Positions 53,385-63,863 of a stretch of DNA of 64,000 nt are shown in pieces. The first letter of the stretch is position 1, and each line of letters begins with the position of its first letter. Below the pieces are notes generated by a model. The model had not been told where the DNA came from, did not search any database, and saw only the letters and a list, made by a program, of their open reading frames with translations. Source of the stretch: Francisella noatunensis subsp. noatunensis (GTDB lineage: Bacteria; Pseudomonadota; Gammaproteobacteria; Francisellales; Francisellaceae); NCBI RefSeq assembly GCF_009823375.1, contig NZ_WBSX01000001.1:1-64000 (forward strand), in the 5' to 3' direction. The position numbers and the translations under genes were made by a program.

Positions 53385-56240
53385 AATGAAAAAAGTTTTT
53401 ACTTTAATTGTACTTTGTTTGTCGATAATACCCACATATATAATCGCCCAATCATCCAACGATGTTGAAGTTCAAAAAAAGCAGCTCTGTAGAGCATCTG
53501 CTTCCTAAGAGAATTATATCTGGATTCTTAGATGTTAGAACTCCTGGTTCAACATCTAGAGTTGATATTGAGCAGGCGAAGAATGATGGATATAATGTTA
53601 TTGTTATAGCTTATGGTGAGGTTTATAATACAGATATTGGACTTTATATTTCTAGTCCTACATCTATACAAACTATCATTGATAAAGTGAGACAAGCTAA
53701 AAAAATGGTATGAAAGTCTTGCTAGCTGTTGGTGGCATTCCAAATACATTTCATCCTGGACTAAATAAGACAGATGTATCTCCAAAAGTTTTTGGCAAAG
53801 ATATGTCAGATGCACAGATCTATTCCTTAGCAAACAATATAGTCAATTTTTTGCGTAAAAATAGTATTGATGGAATTGTTTATAGTTTTAGGAAATTCAC
53901 ATCAGCAGATTTTATTAATCAACTTTCTTTGGATATCAAAAAAATTGACCCAAATATTGTCATAGTTGCAGAGCCTCAGGTAAATGATTATAAATTAGTA
54001 ACAACGGGTAAGAGTAATGACTATGATAAAGTAATTCAAAATGGGTATATAGATTATTTATTTATCCAAGAGTATGATACATACCCAGAATATGAGCCTG
54101 GTTTTATAGCAGATAGTTATTCAAAAATTGTCAATGATTTGAATATTCCTGTTCATACTAAGGTTTTGATTGGTGAACCAACAAATGCAATTTCAGGAGG
54201 TACAAATACAGTATATCATCCTGAGGGCAATGCAACTTTATCATTAACGACTGAACAGGCAGTAGAGCTTATGTTACCTCAGTTTGAGAAACTTAAGTTT
54301 AAACCGAGATTTGCGGGAGTAACAGGCTGGTCTTTAAATACCGATTATGCCGCTGACTTATATGGGGATTCATCTCATAGTTCCGGTTCCTTTGCTAAAA
54401 ATCTTAGAGCATGTATTTATGATAACGTATGTGTTCAAGTTGATAATAGAATAAAAGGCCCTGTCATTGCGGGATTTTTGCCTTTATGGGGAAAGAGTAG
54501 CTCTTGTAATATTTCAGGTAGGCAGATAAATACAACTCCAGTTGATATATCAATGCCGGGGAATAAAGAATATTGTGATAAAAATCCTGATGTATGCAAA
54601 TACAATGTAATAATAGCAGTATATGCTAGGTATACCAATAGTAAAGGATTTGAGTTGTCATTTAATGATGAGAATGGTAGCTCGAATAAGTTATATGATC
54701 CTGATGAGCTTAAAGAATTTATTGGATATATGAAGTCAAAAGGAAAACATGTTTTAATCTCTTTTGGAGGAAAGTCATCGCATATCGATTGGCAAACTGT
54801 AAACTTTGATAGTTTAATTCATATTGTAAAAGATTTTGGTTTCAATGGTATAAATTTTGATTTGCCAAAAACAGCAGTGCCAAAGGATGAGAAGCAAGCT
54901 CAAATTGCCGCTCTAAAAATAAATAGATTGATAATGACTCTTAGACACAGCGATAAGAATTTTTGGTTAACACTTTCTCCTGAGTGGGATTATATTGTAG
55001 CCCCTTTAGCTAAGAATAATAAGGACAATATGTACGTTAGTCATGGCTATGTTGAGTTATTAGATAATATTGGTATGAGTAAGATAAATTATATTTTTCT
55101 TAATACTTTTTCTGAAAGACCAGCTGATGCAATTTTAGGGTTATATAAGGATCAAAAGGGTGAATTTATGAAAATATCTCCTTTAGATGGCTATGATAAA
55201 TTTTTGGCTTCGCTTGCGTGGGCTCTGACAACACCTCAAGGATTTGAAGCAAATCATCCGAAGTATGAAGTTGATAGACCTATTAAAATTCCAGCTAATA
55301 AACTTGTATTTGTTGTTCCAACAACTAAGGGCGCGGTTCATGGAGGAGATACTTATGTTTTATCAAGTTCGGAGATAAAGCAAATACTTTCATTAATGAA
55401 AGAAAATAAAGCATCCTTTGCTGGATTTGCTCTTTGGAGTATGGATTTTGATGCTACAAATATTGAGTCGGGAGATTTAAGTGATGGTTATCAGCATTTA
55501 CCTTGGAGCTCTACTAATAATATAGCAAATATCGAACTACCTCCAGTAGCTTCAATTGTGAATGATAGTGATAGATACCTGAAAAAAGTAAATGATTCTC
55601 ATAAACCGCAAAAATATATTATGGATACAGGAATTGTTAGATATCCATATCAGATAGGCACTTATGGATCAGATACTGTTGTAAGTTTTGCAGGTAAGAT
55701 GTATAAATGTAAGTCTATGCTATAGGTCAAGCTGTGTAATGATGAAGCATATATTCCAAATGGCTTATACGGGGATCTTGCATGGGAAGAGATTAAGCCA
55801 CAAAGCCCCAAAAAATATTCTGAAAGTAAGAAAAAATTTAAATTGAAAGAAGGTGAGGTAGCTACTTATCCAAAAGGTATAGGGAGCTATAAGGTGGGTC
55901 AAATTGTGCTTGCCGATGGAAGAGAGTTCGAGTGTCAGAAAGAAGAGTATTGTAATAAATCTTCTTACAGCCCTATTAAAGAAAAAGGTTTTGTGGCATG
56001 GAGTAATATTACAAATGATATTTCTCACTTTGTGAACAAAGAGCAAGATGTTAAACCTAGAGGCGCTGATTATATCTACCCTTATGGTATAGAGGATTAT
56101 AAAGGGGCACGGTTGTGGCTGTTGATAAGGAATTATATAGATGTAATATCGGCCCTGAGTCAAGCTTGTGTACCATGAGTGCATATAAGCCAACGGGTAA
56201 ATATGGTACAGATGCTTGGACAAAAATGAATAATAAATAA
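53385..56240 (+). pseudogene. secreted chitinase-like protein: two GH18-like domains plus three C-terminal sugar-binding-like repeats, broken
   Basis: ATG 53385 opens a signal peptide (FTLIVLCLSIIPTYIIAQ). Joined across frames the protein has about 950 residues. Two GH18-like barrels are seen (KVLLAVGG then SIDGIVYSF; HVLISFGG then FNGINFDLP), followed by three repeats of about 50-60 aa of the Y-G-Y/V-G-C-C-AW type from about 55640. Neither barrel shows the DxxDxDxE catalytic motif, so this may have been a chitin-binding rather than chitin-cutting protein. Lesions: an indel in A7 at 53474-53480, another in A7 near 53707, TAG at 55723-55725, and an extra G near 56105. The closest role is a Francisella chitinase or chitin-binding protein; I cannot say which. 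Confidence 0.75.
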
Positions 56241-56257
56241 TTTTTAGTGAGTAGTTT

Positions 56258-56590
56258 TTATTTGACCGAGTCTATAAGTTCCTTAAGTTCGCCCGACTCA
56301 TTCATCTCCATGATTATATCGCAACCGCCTATTAGTTCACCTTTTACCCATAGTTGAGGAAAAGTAGGCCAATCAGCATATTTAGGTAAAATAGCACGAA
56401 TATCTGGATTTTTTAGAATATTAACGAACGCAAAGGAGGGCTTTCCACATGTTCTAATTGCAGAAGCTGCATGAGCTGAGAACCCACACTGAGGCAAATT
56501 TGGAGAGCCTTTCATGTATAGGATAATATCATTTTCCTTTAGTTGCTTTTCTATTCTATCAACAACTTTTTGTTCTTCTTGTGTATACAT
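56258..56590 (-). CDS. grxD: monothiol glutaredoxin
   Basis: This 110-aa Grx4-type glutaredoxin has the single-Cys active site PQCGFS near residue 32, the GSH-binding WPTFPQLWVKGELIGGCDI near residues 70-88, and family length. Such proteins carry and deliver [2Fe-2S] clusters, which fits the many Fe-S enzymes nearby (nuo, sdh). AGGAAATAAAT precedes the ATG. Divergent from sodB. Confidence 0.95.
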   Translation of the reverse strand: MYTQEEQKVVDRIEKQLKENDIILYMKGSPNLPQCGFSAHAASAIRTCGKPSFAFVNILKNPDIRAILPKYADWPTFPQLWVKGELIGGCDIIMEMNESGELKELIDSVK

Positions 56591-56725
56591 ATTTATTTCC
56601 TTTTTATTTGATTAAACAACTAAGTTTAGAAATTTTATCTAAAAAATGATAGCATATTATACTAAACGGTTATAGTACCGAGATGCTATAATAATTAATT
56701 CAACTAGTTCAGGGAGAATAATGAG

Positions 56726-57304
56726 ATGAAATTTGAATTACCAAAACTACCTTATGCATTTGATGCATTAGAGCCTACTATTTCAAAAGAAACGATTGAG
56801 TATCATTATGGTAAGCACCATCAAGCTTATGTAACTAATCTAAACAATCTGATTGAAGGTACAGAGCATGCTGGTAAAAATTTAGAAGAAATAATAAAAA
56901 CTTCTTCAGGCGGTATATTTAATAATGCTGCTCAAGTATATAATCACACATTTTATTTGAATTGCCTATCACCAGTTAAAACTGAACCATCAAGCGAGTT
57001 AAAAGCAGCTATTATTGAAACTTTTGGTTCAATAGATAACTTTAAGGATCAATTCTCGAAAGCGGCTGTAGCTACGTTTGGATCTGGTTGGGCTTGGCTG
57101 GTAAAAAATACCGAAGGCAAACTTGAGATTGTTACTACTAGTAATGCAGGCTGCCCTTTGACGGATAACAAAAAACCTTTACTTACATTTGATGTTTGGG
57201 AGCATGCTTATTATATTGATTATCGTAATGCAAGACCTAAATATGTTGAGTCTTTATGGGATATAGTAAATTGGAAATTTGTTTCTGAGCAGTTTAAGAA
57301 ATAG
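56726..57304 (+). CDS. sodB: superoxide dismutase [Fe]
   Basis: This 192-aa Fe/Mn-type SOD dismutates superoxide in the cytoplasm. Metal ligands are in HYGKHHQAYV (near residue 27), YNHTFYL (near 74) and DVWEHAYYIDYRNARP (near 157). AAQVYNHTFYLNCLSP and GSGWAWLV favour the Fe-type. Intact; divergent from grxD. Confidence 0.95.
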   Translation: MKFELPKLPYAFDALEPTISKETIEYHYGKHHQAYVTNLNNLIEGTEHAGKNLEEIIKTSSGGIFNNAAQVYNHTFYLNCLSPVKTEPSSELKAAIIETFGSIDNFKDQFSKAAVATFGSGWAWLVKNTEGKLEIVTTSNAGCPLTDNKKPLLTFDVWEHAYYIDYRNARPKYVESLWDIVNWKFVSEQFKK

Positions 57305-57314
57305 GTTGTATCAA

Positions 57315-57503
57315 GTGAATAAAAATAAAGTACCACTATATTCTTTTACTGTTGGAGTATTGGCTATAGTATTTGTTTTAGTGGTGATTATACTATTTCC
57401 AAGTCTTCAAATAACTGTTGTTACAAAAAATATTGTACTAGCAGTTCTTTTGTTTCCGTGGATAATTTTTATTATTTCTCAATTATTTGTTAGAAAAAAA
57501 TAA
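57315..57503 (+). CDS. small membrane protein of unknown function
   Basis: A 62-aa protein with two hydrophobic helices (about residues 10-32 and 39-57) and a basic end (VRKK). GTG 57315 is the likely start. The frame is open to 57279 inside sodB but that part is sodB sequence out of frame. It follows sodB by 10 bp and is probably co-transcribed. I do not recognise the family, and the start is uncertain. Confidence 0.45.
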   Translation: MNKNKVPLYSFTVGVLAIVFVLVVIILFPSLQITVVTKNIVLAVLLFPWIIFIISQLFVRKK

Positions 57504-57519
57504 ATAAATCTTTGAGTAT

Positions 57520-58893
57520 TTATTGGATATTTGTCATTAGTTTAATTCTTTGTCTAAAAATGTAGATGATAGTAGATATAAGTATTCCTATTATAAAGCT
57601 TACTATGAAAAGTCCTTCCCATTTATAGTGGCTTTGTACATATCCAGCAAATGGTCCTACAAAGACTCTTCCTAGCGAATCGATTGAACTAAGGACAGCA
57701 AATTGTGTTGCTGAAAATTTTATATTTACAAGACTCATAATCATCGCTACAAGTATTGCTGTACCCATTGCTCCACAAAAATACTCAACGGCAACAGAGC
57801 TTACCATTAGATAGTAGTTTTTACCAACAAACGCTAGTAATACGTACATTAGATTTGCTAATGCCATAATAATACTAAAGAAGAGAAAACTTCTGTAAAT
57901 ACCTATTTTTCTTGCGATTAGTCCACCTACGATAAGACCTATTAAAGTTGCTGCTAATGAAAAAGCTTTGTATGAAACTGCTATTGTGGTTTTATCAAAT
58001 CCTAAGTCGGCAAAAAAGACTGTATTAAGTGAAAATGCGATCGCATCTGCAAGTTTATATCCAGTTATTATCAATAATATTATAATTGCAGTTTTAATTC
58101 CTTGCCGTTTAAAAAACTCAATAAACGGCTGCGTAAAGGCTTCTTTGAAACTTTTTGGTACTGTGGTTGATGAAGACTCTTTTAAAAATAAGCAATAGAG
58201 TGGACAGATTATGAAAAATGCAAGAATTGTTATTAGTGCTAGGCTCCAACTGCTAGATATAAGTTTTTGAGTAGAAACTATATCAATATTAGTAAATAAG
58301 ACATTGCTACCATAGTATTCAGTAAGTTTAGGTGTAGATATCTGTATAGGTTCAGCACCACCACTATAATAATCAGCAAATATTAGTACTAACGATCCTG
58401 TTACAAGCATTGCAATACGATAGCCAATAACTGCTATAGCATTACCAAGAGCTTTCTCTCTCTCGTTAAGAATTTCAGTTTGATATGCATTTATAGCGAT
58501 GTCTTGTGTTGCAGATGTAAAGCATATTAAAAAGCCGATAAAAGCAATCATAAATGGTTGAGCTGCGGGAGATAATTGACTCATAAGAGCTATTAGAATT
58601 ATTAAGATTATCTGTGTTGTAAGTATCCAACCTTTGCGTCTACCAATCCCTAAGATATTAACTTTATCAAGGAATGGAGCCCATAGGTATTTAAATGTAT
58701 ATGGTATTGCAATAAGTGTTAAAAAACTTATATTTTGAATGTTGATGCCACTATCTCTATACCAAAGCAGTAATGATGATGCTGTAAGCATTAGGGGTAA
58801 TCCAGAGGCGTAACCTAGAATTAGCATAGTAAACATTTTGGGCTGTTTAAATGGTGCAACCAATTTGTCACTAAATGTTGGAGAGTTATTCAT
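57520..58893 (-). CDS. ampG: AmpG-like MFS permease (muropeptide transporter)
   Basis: This 457-aa protein has about 12 or more hydrophobic segments, with the AmpG features LGYASGLPLMLTASSL near residue 26, IPYTFKYLWAPFLDKV near 64 and GRRKGWIL near 83. AmpG imports anhydro-muropeptides for cell-wall recycling. It belongs to the same MFS branch as the RhtX/FptX-like gene at 5499. No ampC or recycling gene is adjacent, so substrate is inferred from the family. Confidence 0.78.
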   Translation of the reverse strand: MNNSPTFSDKLVAPFKQPKMFTMLILGYASGLPLMLTASSLLLWYRDSGINIQNISFLTLIAIPYTFKYLWAPFLDKVNILGIGRRKGWILTTQIILIILIALMSQLSPAAQPFMIAFIGFLICFTSATQDIAINAYQTEILNEREKALGNAIAVIGYRIAMLVTGSLVLIFADYYSGGAEPIQISTPKLTEYYGSNVLFTNIDIVSTQKLISSSWSLALITILAFFIICPLYCLFLKESSSTTVPKSFKEAFTQPFIEFFKRQGIKTAIIILLIITGYKLADAIAFSLNTVFFADLGFDKTTIAVSYKAFSLAATLIGLIVGGLIARKIGIYRSFLFFSIIMALANLMYVLLAFVGKNYYLMVSSVAVEYFCGAMGTAILVAMIMSLVNIKFSATQFAVLSSIDSLGRVFVGPFAGYVQSHYKWEGLFIVSFIIGILISTIIYIFRQRIKLMTNIQ

Positions 58894-58981
58894 TATCTAT
58901 AGAATAGAAATTTTTTGATAAAAGAATCGTAGCTTAATTAAGGAGAAAAGTAAATAAAATAAGAAAGCAGTTTTGATTAAA

Positions 58982-60241
58982 TTATAAATCTCTGCTTGTT
59001 GCGCCAGTATATAACTGTCTCGGACGACCAATTTTTTGTGCTGGATCATTAACCATTTCGATCCATTGAGATATCCAACCAGAAGTTCTAGCAAGAGCAA
59101 ATATTGCTGTGAACATGCTCTCTGGAATGTCCATAGCTTTTAAGATGATTCCAGAGTAAAAATCCACATTAGGGAAAAGCTTTCTATCAATGAAGTAACT
59201 ATCTTGTAAAGCAATCTCTTCTAGTTTTTTAGCTATAGCAAGAAGAGGATTGTCACTATGACCAAGCTTAGCAAGAATTTCTTCACAATTTTTCTTCATT
59301 GCAGTTGCTCTTGGATCGGTGTTTTTATAAACTCTATGGCCGAATCCCATTAGTCTAAATGGATCATCTTTATCTTTAGCTTTCTCTATAAACTTATCGA
59401 TATTATCAACACTACCAATTTTTGATAGCATTTTTAATACAGCTTCGTTAGCGCCACCATGAGCAGGACCCCAAAGTGCTGTAATACCTGCAATGATAGC
59501 TGCATAAGGAGAGTTACCTGTTGAGCCAGAAAGTCTAACTGTAGATGTTGAGGCATTTTGCTCGTGATCAGCATGAAGCATGAAAATAGTATCCATAGCT
59601 TTAACGTGTAGCTCATCAGGCTTAAAGCTTTCATCCTCTGCAAACATCATGTATATAAAGTTTTCAGCATAACCATACTCTTTTTTAGGTTCTAGGAATT
59701 TTTTACCTTGGTTATGTCTGTAAGCCATAGCTGCAATAGTTGCAATCTTAGCAACTATATTTTTAGCAACTTCATCTTGTGTTTCAGTTTGACCCTTGTG
59801 AATATGTTCAGCAGCCAAAACATTGACACCGGCAATTAATCCAGACATTGGATGAGTGTGTTGTGGCATAGCAGAAATAGCTGCTTTAACATGCTCACAT
59901 ACTGGCATCTTAGCTACAATCTCTTCTCTAAAATCTTTGATCTGAGAATCTGTTCCTAATTCACCATAAATCAAAGCATAGCAAAGATTTCTGTAATTTG
60001 ATTTCTGCGTCCATTGTTCGATTGGATAGCCTCTATGTAAAAGAATACCTTTGCCACCGTCGATATACGTGATTTTAGATTCACATGCAGCTGTCGACAT
60101 AAAGCCAGGGTCATAAGTAAAGACACCATGCTTTACTAGAGATGATACATCTATGCAGTCATTACCTAGACTAGGAGAGTAGATTGGTAATTCTATTTCA
60201 ATATTTTTATCTGCATACTTAAGAGTTGCATATTTACTCAT
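58982..60241 (-). CDS. gltA: citrate synthase
   Basis: GltA (419 aa) condenses acetyl-CoA and oxaloacetate. Motifs are HADHEQNASTSTVR near residue 255, GPAHGGANEAVLKML near 288 and GFGHRVYKNTDPRA near 327 with catalytic His and Asp residues. The frame is open to 60397, but ATG 60241 follows GGAGG and gives the family length. Divergent from sdhCDAB-sucA, so three parts of the TCA cycle are clustered here. Its product citrate is also the siderophore backbone precursor. Confidence 0.97.
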   Translation of the reverse strand: MSKYATLKYADKNIEIELPIYSPSLGNDCIDVSSLVKHGVFTYDPGFMSTAACESKITYIDGGKGILLHRGYPIEQWTQKSNYRNLCYALIYGELGTDSQIKDFREEIVAKMPVCEHVKAAISAMPQHTHPMSGLIAGVNVLAAEHIHKGQTETQDEVAKNIVAKIATIAAMAYRHNQGKKFLEPKKEYGYAENFIYMMFAEDESFKPDELHVKAMDTIFMLHADHEQNASTSTVRLSGSTGNSPYAAIIAGITALWGPAHGGANEAVLKMLSKIGSVDNIDKFIEKAKDKDDPFRLMGFGHRVYKNTDPRATAMKKNCEEILAKLGHSDNPLLAIAKKLEEIALQDSYFIDRKLFPNVDFYSGIILKAMDIPESMFTAIFALARTSGWISQWIEMVNDPAQKIGRPRQLYTGATSRDL

Positions 60242-60585
60242 TAATAGGCCTCCAAGTGAGTTGATCAAAAAATACAATGCAAAAGGTTTGCAATAAAAAG
60301 ATACCTTTTCTAAAAACATATTTATATAGGTATCATTATAGCGGAATAATAAGCTAAAGATTTCTGTTTTGCAAATAAAAAAGTCATAATATATCAATGA
60401 TGTGAATATTGTTTATTTTGCTTAATAGTTTGTTGCATTTAATTATCTAGTAAAATATGAATCAAAAATTTGTTTAAGTATTTGAATTTGTTTTACTAAA
60501 AATATATTATTTAAGAGTTGTTGTATAACATTGGTTTACATCCGATTTACTGATATACATAAATTGCTTCGGAGGAATGTCGAGC
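60242..60585. promoter_or_regulatory. 344-bp divergent gltA/sdhC control region
   Basis: No gene is seen here. Toward gltA, a TATAAT (minus strand, 60340-60335) lies about 95 bp upstream of the gltA ATG, flanked by an inverted pair GATACC (60299-60304) and GGTATC (60329-60334). Toward sdhC, TTGGTT (60531-60536) and TATACA (60554-60559) are 17 bp apart, 26 bp before the sdhC ATG. The middle is AT-rich with no clear operator. Promoter calls are by eye. Confidence 0.4.
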
Positions 60586-60966
60586 ATGAAAAAAATTACT
60601 AATGTTGATTTGATGTCAATTAAATCTTATAAGTTTCCTATTACTGCTATTAGCTCTATACTGCATCGTATATCTGGTGTGGTATTGATTTTTGCAATAC
60701 CTTTGGCGGTTGTTGGTATGAATTATACACTTGCAGGTCCGGATGGCTATCAGCAAACTGTTGCTGTTTTGACTAGAGGTTGGTGCAGTATATTCTTTTG
60801 GCTGTTTTTATCATCTATAACTTATCATGTTTTTGCAGGTGTTAGACATATGATTATGGATATGGGTTTTGGTGAAAGTATGAAAGTAGCTAAGATTACT
60901 TCGTTGCTTGTTATTATTTTAGGTGTTTTATCTGCTATTTTATGGGGGTGCTACTTATGGCTGTAA
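60586..60966 (+). CDS. sdhC: succinate dehydrogenase cytochrome b556 subunit
   Basis: SdhC (126 aa) is a three-helix membrane anchor binding haem b and quinone. SSILHRISGVVLIFAIPLAV near residue 22 holds the family's SxLHRxTG motif; THVFAGVRH-type YHVFAGVRHMIMDMG near 81 has the haem His. An ATG at 60577 is 1 bp from GGAGG; the second ATG, 60586, is better spaced and chosen. Gene overlaps sdhD. Confidence 0.9.
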   Translation: MKKITNVDLMSIKSYKFPITAISSILHRISGVVLIFAIPLAVVGMNYTLAGPDGYQQTVAVLTRGWCSIFFWLFLSSITYHVFAGVRHMIMDMGFGESMKVAKITSLLVIILGVLSAILWGCYLWL

Positions 60967-61310
60967 TTTTATTAACTTCTTCTGGAATCAAAGACTTCTT
61001 CGTTCAAAGAGTGACAGCTGTGATTATTGCTGTTTACTTTGGTTATCTGATTTTGGAAACTTTGTGTTTATCTCATGCTGGAACACTTAATTATGACAGC
61101 TGGAGAGGATTGTTCACGGATGGTATGTTTTTTAGGGTTGCTACACTGATGGCTTATTTAGCTATGTTTTTCCATGCTTGGGTTGGTATTTGGATTATTT
61201 GTGGTGACTATATTAAGTATGCTTGGGCATCAGCTCTTGTTATGCTGAGCTTTGTGCTGATTTATGTGTTCTGCTTTTTTTGGTTATTCGCAGTTTTATT
61301 TTTCTACTAA
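60957..61310 (+). CDS. sdhD: succinate dehydrogenase membrane anchor subunit
   Basis: SdhD (117 aa) completes the membrane anchor. It has three helices; FFVQRVTAVIIAVYFGYL near residue 13 and AMFFHAWVGIWIICGDYIK near 67, with the His expected to bind haem, match the family. ATG 60957 lies within the end of sdhC (10-bp overlap), downstream of GGGGG. An upstream ATG at 60942 is less likely. Confidence 0.88.
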   Translation: MAVILLTSSGIKDFFVQRVTAVIIAVYFGYLILETLCLSHAGTLNYDSWRGLFTDGMFFRVATLMAYLAMFFHAWVGIWIICGDYIKYAWASALVMLSFVLIYVFCFFWLFAVLFFY

Positions 61311-61322
61311 GAGGTTATTTTT

Positions 61323-63116
61323 ATGAGTATAGCTACGCAAGAGTTTGATGCTATTGTAATTGGTGCTGGAGGTGCTGGTCTGAGAGCATCTTTTCAGTTG
61401 TCGCAATCAGGTTTCAAAACAGCTGTTGTGTCTAAAGTTTTTCCTACTAGATCGCATACGGTTGCAGCCCAAGGGGGTATTGCAGCTGCTCTAGGAAATA
61501 TTGAATTTAATGATGGATTGCCATCAGATGACTGGAAATGGCATATGTACGATACGGTTAAAGGTTCTGATTATATTGGTGATCAGGATGCGATTGAATA
61601 CATGTGTGAGCATGCGCCGCAGTCAATTATTGAGTTAGAGCATATGGGCATGCCTTTCTCAAGACTAAAAAACGGTAAGATATATCAGCGAGCATTTGGT
61701 GGTATGTCTAGAAATTATGATCCTGCTAATCAGGCAGAAAGAACTTGTGCTGCGGCTGATAGAACTGGGCATGCGCTTTTACACACCTTATATCAGGGCA
61801 ATCTTTCTCATAAGACTGATTTTTATACAGAATGGTTTGCTGTTGACTTGGTCAAAGCTGATGATGGAAGTATAGCCGGTGTAATAGCTCTTAGTATAGA
61901 AACGGGAGAAACTGTTTTCTTGAAAGCAAAAATTACTATATTGGCTACTGGTGGAGCAGGTCGTATATACGAATCTAGTACTAATGCCTATATCAACACA
62001 GGTGATGGTATGGGTCTTGCTTTAAGAGCAGGTTTGCCACTTCAGGACATGGAGTTTTGGCAATTTCACCCTACTGGTATTGCTGGAGCTGGGGTTTTGG
62101 TTACTGAGGGATGTCGAGGTGAAGGTGGGGTGTTACGTAACAAAGATGGCGAGAGATTTATGGAGAGGTATGCTCCTAATGCAAAAGATCTTGCTTGTCG
62201 TGATGTTGTGTCGCGTGCATCGCAACAAGAAATTATGGAAGGTCGTGGTGATACTTTCTCTGGGACAAGCTGTGTATGGCTAGATTTGACTCACCTTGGT
62301 GAAGAAGTTATTGATGAAAGATTGCCTACAGTTAGAGAGTTAGGTAGAACTTTTGCTGGTATAGATCCTGTTGAGAAGCCTATACCAGTTGTGCCTACAT
62401 GTCATTACCAAATGGGTGGAATACCAACTAACAAGCATGGTCAGGTAATCACTCTGGTGAATGGTGAAGATAAGGTTGTTGGTGGCTTATATGCCGTTGG
62501 TGAATGCGCTTCTGTATCAGTACATGGTGCAAATAGACTTGGTAGTAACTCTTTATTAGATTTGGTTGTATTTGGTAGAGCTGCAGGTATGCATGCTGAG
62601 CAGAGTTTGAAAGAAGGTATGCCTTCGAAAGAAGTTTCGCAAGAGAATATTGAAAAAGCAACTGCTAGAATCACTAAGTGGGATACTTCTGAGCAAAGAG
62701 GTTGTCAAGAAAAAATAGCGGTGCTTAGAAAGGAGCTTCAGCAGACTATGCAACAATACTTCTCAGTATTTAGGCAAGAAAGTACAATGAAAGAAGGTCT
62801 TGATAAGTTATTCAAAATTAGAGAAAGACTTGATAATGCTGTTTTGGAAGATAATTCTAGAATTTTCAATATGATGAGAATAGAGGCTTTGGAACTAGAT
62901 AATCTTGTATTGACTGCGATAGCTACGGCAAAGTTAGCACTTGAGAGAAAAGAGTCTAGAGGTGCGCATTCGAGAGTGGATTATCCTGAAAGAGATGATA
63001 AGAATTGGATGAAGCATACGTTGTATTTCTTAGATGGTGATAAAACATCACAACGTGATGTAAATATGTCTCCTACTAAGGTTAAAGCTTTCCAACCAGC
63101 AGAACGTAAGTATTAA
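61323..63116 (+). CDS. sdhA: succinate dehydrogenase flavoprotein subunit
   Basis: SdhA (597 aa) oxidises succinate with covalent FAD. The nucleotide motif [16 protein letters not shown] is near residue 12, the FAD-linking His in [17 protein letters not shown] near 43, and active-site regions are [11 protein letters not shown] near 240 and HYQMGGIPT near 361. Full length, between sdhD and sdhB. Confidence 0.97.
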   Translation: MSIATQEFDAIVIGAGGAGLRASFQLSQSGFKTAVVSKVFPTRSHTVAAQGGIAAALGNIEFNDGLPSDDWKWHMYDTVKGSDYIGDQDAIEYMCEHAPQSIIELEHMGMPFSRLKNGKIYQRAFGGMSRNYDPANQAERTCAAADRTGHALLHTLYQGNLSHKTDFYTEWFAVDLVKADDGSIAGVIALSIETGETVFLKAKITILATGGAGRIYESSTNAYINTGDGMGLALRAGLPLQDMEFWQFHPTGIAGAGVLVTEGCRGEGGVLRNKDGERFMERYAPNAKDLACRDVVSRASQQEIMEGRGDTFSGTSCVWLDLTHLGEEVIDERLPTVRELGRTFAGIDPVEKPIPVVPTCHYQMGGIPTNKHGQVITLVNGEDKVVGGLYAVGECASVSVHGANRLGSNSLLDLVVFGRAAGMHAEQSLKEGMPSKEVSQENIEKATARITKWDTSEQRGCQEKIAVLRKELQQTMQQYFSVFRQESTMKEGLDKLFKIRERLDNAVLEDNSRIFNMMRIEALELDNLVLTAIATAKLALERKESRGAHSRVDYPERDDKNWMKHTLYFLDGDKTSQRDVNMSPTKVKAFQPAERKY

Positions 63117-63132
63117 TACGAGGATTTGATAA

Positions 63133-63834
63133 ATGGATGTAAGATTTAAGATTTATAGATATAATCGAGAAGTAGATAAAAAGCCATATTATGATGAGTA
63201 TACTGTCACAGTAGAAAATGAGGGGGTTAAAGTCTTGACTGCTTTGGAACTTATCAAAGAACAGGACCCTACATTGGCTATGAGAAGATCTTGTAGAGAA
63301 GGTGTCTGCGGTTCTGATGGTATGAATATTAATGGTAAAAACCGTTTGGCATGTATTACCTCAATTGGAGAGTTAAAGCAACCAATCAAAGTTAATCCTC
63401 TACCGGGCTTACCAGTTGTTAGAGACTTGATTGTAGATATGAAGCAGTTTTATAAAAACTATGAAAAGGTTAAACCATATCTCATAAATGATGAAGAGCC
63501 TCCTGTTAAGGAAAGGTTACAGTCTCCTGAAGATAGAGCTAAATTGGATGGTCTTTATGAGTGTATTTTATGTGCGTGTTGTACAACATCATGTCCATCT
63601 TTTTGGTGGAATCCAGATAAGTTCATAGGGCCTTCAGGTTTGTTACAGGCATATAGATTTATTGCGGATTCAAGAGATACTGCTACGGAACAAAGACTTG
63701 AAGATTTAAAAGACCCGTTTAGTCTATTTAGATGTAGAACTATTATGAACTGTGTTTCTGTGTGTCCTAAAGGTCTTAATCCTACAGAAGCTATCGGTAA
63801 GATCAGATCTGCACTATTAAAGAAAAATGTGTAA
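63133..63834 (+). CDS. sdhB: succinate dehydrogenase iron-sulfur subunit
   Basis: SdhB (233 aa) carries three clusters. The [2Fe-2S] ligands are in SCREGVCGSDGMNINGKNRLAC near residue 54-75, the [4Fe-4S] ligands in CILCACCTTSCP near 147, and the [3Fe-4S] ligands in CRTIMNCVSVCPKGLNP near 204. Intact; followed 29 bp later by sucA. Confidence 0.97.
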   Translation: MDVRFKIYRYNREVDKKPYYDEYTVTVENEGVKVLTALELIKEQDPTLAMRRSCREGVCGSDGMNINGKNRLACITSIGELKQPIKVNPLPGLPVVRDLIVDMKQFYKNYEKVKPYLINDEEPPVKERLQSPEDRAKLDGLYECILCACCTTSCPSFWWNPDKFIGPSGLLQAYRFIADSRDTATEQRLEDLKDPFSLFRCRTIMNCVSVCPKGLNPTEAIGKIRSALLKKNV

Positions 63835-63863
63835 AATTTAAAACCTGACATTTAGGTATTTAT

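Noticed and set aside
60242-60397. N-terminal extension of citrate synthase to 60397
   Set aside because: The extra 52 residues are unlike citrate synthase, and GGAGG precedes ATG 60241.
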